NCBI GenBank assembly: GCA_016191565.1
Contig: JACPWA010000003.1
Coordinates: forward strand, 1 to 5,584
From: Simkania negevensis
GTDB lineage: Bacteria > Chlamydiota > Chlamydiia > Chlamydiales > Simkaniaceae
DNA length: 5,584 nucleotides
Direction of reading: 5' to 3'
In this document: one piece after another, positions 1-5,584 of the stretch
Numbering within the stretch: position 1 is the stretch's first letter
How the letters are laid out: the number at the start of each line of letters is the position of its first letter
The notes under the pieces: model-generated
Database searches by the model: none
What the model was told of the DNA's origin: nothing
What the model saw: the letters and a program-made list of their open reading frames with translations, nothing else
Program-made: the position numbers and the translations under genes

Positions 1-15
1 CAAAGTTTAATGCAC

Positions 16-21
16 TATAAT
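16..21 (+). promoter_or_regulatory. Possible -10 element of the copN-scc1-malQ operon
   Basis: A perfect TATAAT hexamer lies 56 bases before the copN start codon, in a 77-base AT-rich leader with no coding capacity. Transcription from it would begin near base 28 and give a leader of about 50 bases. The matching -35 box would fall before base 1, so it cannot be examined. A TTGATA at 33-38 has no good -10 partner at 16-18 bases spacing. TATAAT-like strings arise easily in such AT-rich DNA, so this is a candidate only. Confidence 0.35.
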
Positions 22-77
22 ACCATTTATTTTTGATAAATAGTATAAGATAAAATAAAAAGGCAGATAAAAAAGCA

Positions 78-1256
78 ATGAACTACGTCCCTCCCATTGA
101 GCCTACGGGTGGTCCCGAAGCTCGTATTCAAGCAGCGCAGAAGGTTAGACCGAGTTCTAACCTTCTCAATTTGTCTCTCATCCAAGTTTCAAGTGAACAA
201 CGCGCTGAATATATGCAAGATGCGATGTTCAATCGGCGTAATATTGAAAAGAAGTTTGAACCTCTGCAAGACCGGCTCCGCAAAACAGGGAGGCCAGAGC
301 AGTTGCACAAAGCTCAGGAAGCTCCCGAAGAGATAAGCGCCATCGATGAGGTTACTCAAATCGCTGAGGATTATTACCAGAGGAACCCAGAGCTACAGAA
401 AAAAACTCTGATGATGCTTCGCTCTCGAATTAAAGATGATGATACTTCTGAGGAGATGCTGCGAAAGGTACGTGAAACCTATCAAGATCAGGCTCTTGCA
501 GATGAGGCAATTGATTTCTTGATTGAAGCAGCAGAAAATAAACAAGAGATGCGCACGAAGCTGATCAAAAGTAAAGAAGATTTCAATGCTCAATTTGGAA
601 GGGAGATCCGGGCAGGTCGTAACATTGGCGTGCAAGCTAGAGAATTCTCTCGCCTTGGGCTGGGAAGTCCGACGGCCCTCCGCGATCTTTACCGAGAGAT
701 TACTGGAAATCCCCGCGATCCTCATAAACTATTTGATGAGCTTACAAAAAAATTCGAATTTTCGAAGATGAAAAACATCATTGATTTCATTTTGCATTCT
801 CTTGGCGCTGATATGAAAATGAAAGGGGCGTCCATTTCGCGAGCAGAGTTGCAAAGGCTTTTTGGAGAAGCGCGTACAATGCAGGCCATTCTAGGGTTAT
901 TTCGCTTTTTCTTTAGTAGAATGCGCCTTGTGAAAGCACAGTTCAAAAAATTTGATCTAACCCTTCCTGTCCGACTCAATTTTGAAATGCTTTCTAAAGT
1001 TCTTATGAAACTTCTCGAAGAGCGCTACCCTTCTTCTGATCGGGTGCGCAAACTCGCTGCGCTCCTAGGGATCTCTGAAGAGGTAGCAGCACAAATCATC
1101 GTTCTTACCCAATATCGAGATGCACTGCGCCATCTTTCTCCAAAACTTTTTCAGTCAGAGAGACATAGGCAAGATCTCTTAGCTATCCTCATTGAAACCT
1201 TAAGTGATCTTGAAGATGAATGGGAAGAAGAGCAGGAAAAAGAGGAAGAGAAATAA
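78..1256 (+). CDS. copN: CopN/SctW-family type III secretion gatekeeper (YopN-TyeA-like)
   Basis: Gatekeeper (plug) of the type III secretion system. In this family the protein sits at the cytoplasmic face of the export apparatus, holds back effector secretion until host contact and is then exported; Chlamydia CopN also acts on host tubulin. The product is 392 residues, close to the roughly 400 usual for chlamydial CopN. Residues 1-40 are polar and low in structure, fitting an N-terminal secretion signal and chaperone-binding segment. Residues about 40-220 are helical and HrpJ-like. A conserved-looking block follows at 240-285 (GADMKMKGASISRAELQRL, then an aromatic FRFFFSRM). Residues about 290-378 resemble the TyeA module, fused here as in CopN and separate in Yersinia. 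The tail (378-392) is strongly acidic. The ATG at 78 is the first start after an in-frame TAA at 51-53, and the next Met is residue 46. The Shine-Dalgarno match is weak (AAGG at 60-63). The stop overlaps the next start (TAATG). Assignment rests on motif recall and on the chaperone and malQ neighbours. Confidence 0.88.
   Translation: MNYVPPIEPTGGPEARIQAAQKVRPSSNLLNLSLIQVSSEQRAEYMQDAMFNRRNIEKKFEPLQDRLRKTGRPEQLHKAQEAPEEISAIDEVTQIAEDYYQRNPELQKKTLMMLRSRIKDDDTSEEMLRKVRETYQDQALADEAIDFLIEAAENKQEMRTKLIKSKEDFNAQFGREIRAGRNIGVQAREFSRLGLGSPTALRDLYREITGNPRDPHKLFDELTKKFEFSKMKNIIDFILHSLGADMKMKGASISRAELQRLFGEARTMQAILGLFRFFFSRMRLVKAQFKKFDLTLPVRLNFEMLSKVLMKLLEERYPSSDRVRKLAALLGISEEVAAQIIVLTQYRDALRHLSPKLFQSERHRQDLLAILIETLSDLEDEWEEEQEKEEEK
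1242..1246 (+). promoter_or_regulatory. Ribosome binding site of scc1, inside the end of copN
   Basis: GAGGA lies 9 bases before the ATG at 1256, in a purine-rich stretch that also encodes the acidic C-terminus of CopN. It favours the ATG at 1256 over the in-frame ATG at 1220, which lies 12 codons upstream inside copN and would add a basic extension (MGRRAGKRGREI) atypical of the family. Confidence 0.65.
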
Positions 1257-1717
1257 TGGACTTATTCCAGCAACTGCTCTACGACTTAGGAACTGAACTC
1301 GACCTTCCATTGCATATCGATAAAAATGGCGCCTGCAAACTCCTTGTCGATGAAAAACTTCCTGTACAACTAGAAATGCACCCCGATGGGCAAAGGCTTC
1401 TTATTTGGGTTACTATTTCTGAGCTCCCTCCCGGAAAGTTTCGCGAAGAGGTACTTAAAATAGCCTTGCGGCTCAATGGAGTCTACAATGAACTTGGGAT
1501 CTATGCCTATATAGAAAAGACTAACTCTCTTGCTTTGTATAATTACCAGGTTGCTGAAAAGCTCAAAGGATCTTCTCTAGCAGAGCTTCTAGCAAAACTG
1601 ATTCCCTATGCAAAAGAGTGGCAAGAAGCGATTGCAAGGGGTCTTTTAGCTCCTGCTAAATATCTAACCACTTTCAAAGAATCTGCCCCTCCTCATACCC
1701 TTTTAAAAAATCGATGA
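1256..1717 (+). CDS. scc1: Scc1/SycE-like type III secretion chaperone (CesT fold)
   Basis: Small cytosolic class I type III chaperone, expected to bind the N-terminal region of CopN and keep it ready for export. In Chlamydia the counterpart Scc1 works as a heterodimer with Scc4; no second chaperone gene lies in this window. The product is 153 residues. It begins MDLFQQLLYDLGTELDLPL, the usual amphipathic first helix of CesT/SycE proteins. Beta strands follow at about 25-31 (ACKLLVD), 36-41 (PVQLEM) and 47-55 (RLLIWVTIS), then a helix at 61-80, a strand near 92-97 (LALYNY) and a long C-terminal helix at 105-129. The start at 1256 is chosen because it overlaps the copN stop as TAATG, has GAGGA 9 bases upstream and gives a family-like N-terminus. 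The gene ends in an ATGA overlap with malQ. Sequence alone is weak evidence in this fast-diverging family; fold pattern, size and position beside copN carry the call. Confidence 0.85.
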   Translation: MDLFQQLLYDLGTELDLPLHIDKNGACKLLVDEKLPVQLEMHPDGQRLLIWVTISELPPGKFREEVLKIALRLNGVYNELGIYAYIEKTNSLALYNYQVAEKLKGSSLAELLAKLIPYAKEWQEAIARGLLAPAKYLTTFKESAPPHTLLKNR

Positions 1718-3309
1718 ATAAAGAATCTTCTCTCCACCAACTTGTTCAATCTAAAAGAACTTATGACGCCTTTAAAAGAATCGGGATCAAACACCATCAT
1801 GGGATCAATATCCCTCTTTTTTCAATTCATACAAAAAAAAGTGGTGGGATCGGAGAATTTTTTGATCTTTTCCCTCTGATTGACTGGTGTCATAAATTAG
1901 GGTTTGACATTATCCAACTTCTTCCACTCAATGAATCAGGAAATGACCCAAGTCCTTATAATGCCCTTTCTTCTTGCGCCCTTCATCCCATTTATCTCAG
2001 TCTTTATGCCCTACCCTATCTTGATCGTCATCCCTCTTTATTAAAAAAAACCATACCTCTCTGTCACCATTTAAAAACACAAAGAATTCCCTATCATGCA
2101 ATACTCCAGGAAAAAATTCTCTTTCTGAAAGAATACATACCTCTCATCCAAAATCAGATGTGCGCTAGTAAAAAGTACCGGGACTTCGTCAGCAAAAATG
2201 AGTGGCTTCCGATCTATTGTTTATTCAAGGTATTTAAAAATCGATTCGGAGAAAAACACTGGAAAGATTGGCCAGATGAGATTTCTTTACCTTCTAAGCA
2301 CGAACTTAAACTCCTTAAGTATCAGCATGAAGCTGAGTGCCTTTTCTACTCGATCCTCCAATACCTTTGTTTTTCTCAATTGGAAGAGGTAAAAAGATAT
2401 GCAGAGAAAAAAAAGGTCTACCTCAAAGGAGATATTCCTATTCTAATCAATCCCGATAGCGCTGATGTATGGGCACATAGGGAACTTTTTGACCTTTCTC
2501 TTGCCGCAGGGCAGCCTCCTACAGAATTTAACCCTGAGGGGCAGTATTGGGGGTTTCCGCTCTATAACTGGGTAGCTCTAAAAGAAAACAACTATAGCTG
2601 GTGGGAGCAAAGGCTTCAGGTAGCAGAGTCACTCTATCACCTCTATCGGATTGATCATATTATTGGTTTTTTCCGCCTTTGGGCCATTTCTCCCGGGCAA
2701 GATCCAAAAACTGGTCATTATTTGCCGCACGAAGAGGGATTTATGAAAATACAAGGAGAGACCCTTTTAGAGATTGTCCTTCGCGCTACAAAAATGCTTC
2801 CTATCGGAGAAGATTTGGGACTTATTACCCCCTTTATTCGGGAGAGTTTAGCAAAGTTAGGGGTTCCAGGAACCAAAATTCTACGCTGGGAACGGGAATG
2901 GGAAAAAGGAGGAGGTTTTATTCCCCTTTCCTCTTATCCTCCCCTTAGCATGACCTCTGCTTCCACCCATGACCTTGACACCATCGCTCTTTGGTGGAAA
3001 AATAAACCTGCTGAAGCAGCAGCCTATGCTGCCTTCAAAAATTGGACTTATACCAAAGAACTGCCATTGGAGAAACACTTTGAAATCATCAGAGATACAC
3101 ATCATACGAGTAGTCTTTTCCATATTAATCTTCTTCAAGAATACCTCGCCCTTACCCCCCACTTGACATGGGAGGATCCTGAGGAGGAGCGGATTAATTA
3201 CCCTGGAACTGTACAGAATAAAAACTGGACCTACCGTTATAAAGAACCTTTGGAAGTATTGACTAAGGATCCCAAGCTACTAAAAGTAATGACGCAGGTC
3301 TTAAAATAG
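1714..3309 (+). CDS. malQ: 4-alpha-glucanotransferase (amylomaltase, GH77)
   Basis: Moves alpha-1,4-glucan segments between malto-oligosaccharides and releases glucose (EC 2.4.1.25), a cytosolic step of glycogen and maltodextrin turnover. The product is 531 residues, close to the roughly 500 of compact amylomaltases, with no room for an N-terminal carbohydrate-binding module. The GH77 barrel starts near residue 30 (GINIPLFSIHTKKSGGIGEF), followed by SPYNALSSCALHPIYL at 80-95 and KGDIPILINPDSADVW at 238-253. The 276-297 stretch (GQYWGFPLYNW...YSWW) is the active-site loop region. All three expected catalytic acids are present: nucleophile D314 in YRIDH, acid/base E366 in GEDLG and D420 in STHD. 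RINYPGT at 493-499 followed by NWTYR at 504-508 closes the fold. The nucleophile motif reads RIDHIIGFFRLW, not the RIDHFRGF of many bacterial MalQ proteins, and resembles plant DPE2-type enzymes. The start overlaps the scc1 stop by ATGA and has no clear Shine-Dalgarno sequence, so translation is probably coupled to scc1. Confidence 0.95.
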   Translation: MNKESSLHQLVQSKRTYDAFKRIGIKHHHGINIPLFSIHTKKSGGIGEFFDLFPLIDWCHKLGFDIIQLLPLNESGNDPSPYNALSSCALHPIYLSLYALPYLDRHPSLLKKTIPLCHHLKTQRIPYHAILQEKILFLKEYIPLIQNQMCASKKYRDFVSKNEWLPIYCLFKVFKNRFGEKHWKDWPDEISLPSKHELKLLKYQHEAECLFYSILQYLCFSQLEEVKRYAEKKKVYLKGDIPILINPDSADVWAHRELFDLSLAAGQPPTEFNPEGQYWGFPLYNWVALKENNYSWWEQRLQVAESLYHLYRIDHIIGFFRLWAISPGQDPKTGHYLPHEEGFMKIQGETLLEIVLRATKMLPIGEDLGLITPFIRESLAKLGVPGTKILRWEREWEKGGGFIPLSSYPPLSMTSASTHDLDTIALWWKNKPAEAAAYAAFKNWTYTKELPLEKHFEIIRDTHHTSSLFHINLLQEYLALTPHLTWEDPEEERINYPGTVQNKNWTYRYKEPLEVLTKDPKLLKVMTQVLK

Positions 3310-3351
3310 CTTGTGCTTGGCTTCAAAGCTAAGGAGCTCTTTTTCTTTTTT
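3307..3351. terminator. Weak hairpin and T-tracts between convergent genes
   Basis: TAGCTT (3307-3312) can pair with AAGCTA (3326-3331) across a 13-base loop. On the + strand, T-runs at 3340-3344 and 3346-3351 follow, starting 8 bases after the stem. On the - strand the same stem is followed by ATTTTAA. A six-pair stem with a long loop and offset T-run is below the usual standard for an intrinsic terminator, but the position, in the only gap between two converging genes, is right for a shared bidirectional stop. Confidence 0.3.
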
Positions 3352-5584
3352 AGGATTTTGAAGCTCTTTCTAAGCCTCTTAAGTGTGCTAGAATCTCTTG
3401 CGCGCTTGGGTGCTCTTCCCCTACCGTTTCTAAATACATTCTATAAGCCTTTGTAAGATAAGAAAGAGCACTTCGGTTGTCCACATTCAGATAGCTTTTG
3501 CCAATAGAACCCAAAATTTCTGCAATATTTTTATGGTGGTTTTTTTCATATAATTTTTCTCCCATTTTTAAAGCCTCCTCAAAATACTGCATCCCTTCTT
3601 CTCTTTTCTTAGAAGCGCAATAGACTTTTCCAAGGTTATTTAATACTTTCATGGTGAGATGATAGGGCTGGTCGTTAAAAAGCTCTTTACAAACTTGCAA
3701 GGATTCTTCAAAGAGTTCTTTTGACTTTTCATAATGACTCTGAGCATAGTAAACGTTTCCAAGACCTTCTAATGCACGAGCAATTAAATGGTGAGACTTA
3801 TCAGGAAAAGTCTCACGAACGATTTGTAGAGCTTTGTCGAAAGAAGCAATTGCTCTTTTATATTGCTTTAAACGACAATAAACATTGCCCAGCCTATTGA
3901 GTATGTGTACAGATTTTAAGTTTAATTTCCCGTTCAAAGAAAGCTTTTTCACGATTTTCAGAGACTCCTTAATCGACTGGAGAGCTTCGTTCCACCTTCC
4001 CATCCGAAACCAGACTGAACCTCTACTGTATAAAATAAAAGCTAATTGTAGGTTAGGCTGACCCGACTGTATGCGGTAGTTGATAGCAAGCGCTTCTTCT
4101 ATATATTCTAGAGCTTTTTTATATCCTCCTAAACTTGAGGAGACTCTGCCAGCCCATTTTAAAGCCTCTGCAAGAGCAAGAGAGTTATCCTCTTTACATA
4201 GCTGCCTATACAAAAATATAGCTTTAAGCAAATGGCGGACAGATTCTTGTCTACTTCCATACCAATAGAGGGTAATTCCCTTTCCTGCTAAGGCTCTTGC
4301 CATTTCAAAACTGGGCTGGCCTTGGGAAATTTTGTTCCCAATTTCTAAAACAGTTTCAAAGTAACTAATCGATTTTTCAGATTCTCCAAGAAAGTAATAA
4401 CCCTTCCCCATATTACATAAAGTCATGAGCGCTTCTCGATCAGCACATTTTCCATAGATTCTTTCTTTTACGTTGAGAGATTTTTCATATTGCTCCATTC
4501 CCTTTTGATATTTTTCTTCAATGATTAGATAATAATTTCCAAGAGCATTAAAAACTTTTGCTAGGCTATGAGAAGAAACATCTTGAACATCATGAGTTAA
4601 AAACCAATCAGCATTGATTGCCCAATCATGAAGAAATTTTGCACTTTTTCCAGACCATTCAATTGCATCTATATCTTCCAATCCCTCTACTTTTTTAGCT
4701 AAAAAAGCAAGAGCTTCTCTTTTCACAACAAAAGAAAGAGGATTCCATGCATTAATGACTTCCTGCTTTAAGCGGTGAATAGAAAAAGTATTATCTTTCT
4801 GATTGTATTTCAGAAGAGCATGGCTTACTAAAACCTGGACAATATCATCACTCCTTAATTTCCCTAAAGAAGAGGAGAGGCTTTGCTTATAGTTTTGAAA
4901 CCATTCTTCAATCCAGTCTTTTGGAATCAATTCAGGATAAAGAAGGGCGCAAAATTTTAAACATTCTACAGCGACAGGTTGTGTTTGCGACAGCCGGTCT
5001 AAGGTTACCTTCCAAGAGGCAGTTATAGAGTGAGGATAACGAAAGGTTTGAGAACTCTGATGTAGAAGAAGATCCTTTTTTTTCTGAAGCAATCCGGAAT
5101 AAGCTCTTTCACTAACCCCTGGATTTTCAGAAAGGTAATGCGCCGCTATACCTAATGCAAGGGGAAAATAATCTAGCTGCTGAATTAAAGCCTTTGCTTT
5201 TTTTCCTGGCTTTTTCTTAGTCACTTTTGCAAGGAGCTCTAATCCCTCCCTTTGAGAAAAGGGCTCTACAGCCAAACAAATATAGCGCTCCCAATAACTT
5301 TTATCCCGAGTCGTAAGAAGGATCGACCCTCTACCCCGATCTGGCAAAAGAATTTCTTCTTCAACATTATCAAAGATTAAAAGCCAAGGTTTGGGAAAGA
5401 GATTATTTTCTAAATAAAAATGAACTCTCCGGATGGTCATTTCTACGGGCTCTTTAGAATCAAAGATAACGCCAAGTCGTCTAGCTAGCTCTCGATAGCT
5501 CTGATCATATCTTTCCTTTGTACTGCTATCCATCGAGTAAATAAATGAAAAATCTTTCCGGTATTTATTTGCAAATGCAATCGC
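3350..5584 (-). CDS. NB-ARC (STAND) ATPase with TPR array, 5' end outside window
   Basis: Partial gene, with 744 residues visible, numbered here from the first codon at the window edge. The ATG at 5533 is not the true start: the frame stays open through 17 more codons to base 5584, and these (AIAFANKYRKDFSFIYSMDSS) match the segment directly after the P-loop in NB-ARC proteins. The Walker A motif should lie only a few codons past the edge. Seen in order: Walker B WLLIFD ending at D72; sensor motif GSILLTTRD at 86-94; GLPL-like FPLAL at 140-144; a winged-helix region at about 207-277 ending in SIHRLKQEV (268-276), the likely MHD counterpart; then about nine TPRs at 342-722. Such STAND proteins are ATP-dependent switches in which the repeats sense a partner and the N-terminal domain gives the output. 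That domain is not visible, so the role (regulator, phage defence or host-directed effector) is open. It converges on malQ with a 40-base gap, so it is a separate transcription unit. No stop or frameshift interrupts the visible part. Confidence 0.88.
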   Translation of the reverse strand, partial: AIAFANKYRKDFSFIYSMDSSTKERYDQSYRELARRLGVIFDSKEPVEMTIRRVHFYLENNLFPKPWLLIFDNVEEEILLPDRGRGSILLTTRDKSYWERYICLAVEPFSQREGLELLAKVTKKKPGKKAKALIQQLDYFPLALGIAAHYLSENPGVSERAYSGLLQKKKDLLLHQSSQTFRYPHSITASWKVTLDRLSQTQPVAVECLKFCALLYPELIPKDWIEEWFQNYKQSLSSSLGKLRSDDIVQVLVSHALLKYNQKDNTFSIHRLKQEVINAWNPLSFVVKREALAFLAKKVEGLEDIDAIEWSGKSAKFLHDWAINADWFLTHDVQDVSSHSLAKVFNALGNYYLIIEEKYQKGMEQYEKSLNVKERIYGKCADREALMTLCNMGKGYYFLGESEKSISYFETVLEIGNKISQGQPSFEMARALAGKGITLYWYGSRQESVRHLLKAIFLYRQLCKEDNSLALAEALKWAGRVSSSLGGYKKALEYIEEALAINYRIQSGQPNLQLAFILYSRGSVWFRMGRWNEALQSIKESLKIVKKLSLNGKLNLKSVHILNRLGNVYCRLKQYKRAIASFDKALQIVRETFPDKSHHLIARALEGLGNVYYAQSHYEKSKELFEESLQVCKELFNDQPYHLTMKVLNNLGKVYCASKKREEGMQYFEEALKMGEKLYEKNHHKNIAEILGSIGKSYLNVDNRSALSYLTKAYRMYLETVGEEHPSAQEILAHLRGLERASKS
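3419..4561 (-). repeat. DNA encoding about nine tetratricopeptide repeats, period about 43 residues
   Basis: The encoded helix pairs recur with a near-constant step of 42-44 residues: the LGN/MGK/GKG-type turn of the first helix appears at about residues 348, 392, 434, 478, 521, 565, 608, 651 and 694 (numbered from the window edge). The second helix carries a YEKSL / YFETVL / YIEEAL / FEESL / FEEALKM signature. The step exceeds the canonical 34 because each unit has an extra linker, several with a Q/D-P or similar turn followed by LA (GQPSFEMARAL, GQPNLQLAFIL, DQPYHLTMKVL). This is the kinesin-light-chain-like (TPR_10/TPR_12) form. The units are diverged in sequence, so this is an old array and not a recent tandem duplication. 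Confidence 0.8.

Noticed and set aside
33..56. TTGATA (33-38) with TATAAG (44-49) or TAAAAT (51-56) as a promoter
   Set aside because: The spacers are only 5 and 12 bases, too short for a sigma-70-type promoter; AT-rich DNA gives such matches by chance.
393..725. 110-residue open frame on the - strand opposite copN
   Set aside because: It lies wholly within a well-supported gene, its product resembles no known family and is Ser/Leu/Phe-rich as expected of an antisense shadow, and no ribosome binding site was noted.
1220..1255. Upstream in-frame ATG for scc1 at 1220
   Set aside because: It would extend the chaperone by 12 basic residues inside the copN coding region; the ATG at 1256 has the TAATG overlap, a GAGGA at good spacing and the typical chaperone N-terminus.
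2881..3162. 93-residue open frame on the - strand opposite malQ
   Set aside because: It overlaps the C-terminal GH77 coding region, including the STHD motif, and is low-complexity; a shadow frame.
3333..3338. GAGCTC-centred palindrome near the malQ 3' end
   Set aside because: The core is only six bases with no loop, so it cannot form a hairpin by itself; it was not treated as a separate regulatory site.
3419..4561. Possible recent DNA tandem repeat or satellite in the TPR region
   Set aside because: Periodicity is visible at the protein level only; the nucleotide units differ too much for recent duplication.

Overview
The window comes from a member of the phylum Chlamydiota, most likely an environmental (amoeba-associated, Parachlamydiales-type) lineage rather than Chlamydia itself. 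The basis is gene order and recognisable protein motifs: a CopN-type type III secretion gatekeeper, a small CesT-fold type III chaperone and a 4-alpha-glucanotransferase (MalQ) follow each other on the + strand. From memory this is the same order as copN/lcrE (CT089), scc1/sycE (CT088) and malQ (CT087) in Chlamydia trachomatis. The large NB-ARC/TPR protein on the other strand is of a type abundant in amoeba-associated chlamydiae. Base composition is moderately AT-rich. The genus cannot be fixed from the sequence alone.

Layout: bases 1-77 are a very AT-rich leader with a TATAAT hexamer and no gene. Bases 78-1256 encode the CopN-like gatekeeper, 1256-1717 the Scc1-like chaperone and 1714-3309 MalQ. 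The three genes overlap at both junctions (TAATG, then ATGA), so they almost certainly form one translationally coupled operon. A 40-base gap with a weak hairpin and T-rich tracts separates malQ from a convergent gene on the - strand (3350-5584). That gene is cut by the right edge of the window. It encodes the rear of an NB-ARC (STAND-type) ATPase module, a winged-helix segment and about nine tetratricopeptide repeats.

How the genes work together: the gatekeeper plugs the type III apparatus and is itself exported on host contact, and the chaperone binds it in the bacterial cytosol before export. MalQ rearranges malto-oligosaccharides in glycogen turnover, and its tight coupling to secretion genes is the main curiosity of the operon. 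The convergent NB-ARC/TPR gene is a separate transcription unit. It looks like a sensor or switch protein whose N-terminal domain, and therefore its output, lies outside the window. No RNA gene, insertion sequence, CRISPR array or attachment site was seen, and no stretch above 300 bases lacks a gene.
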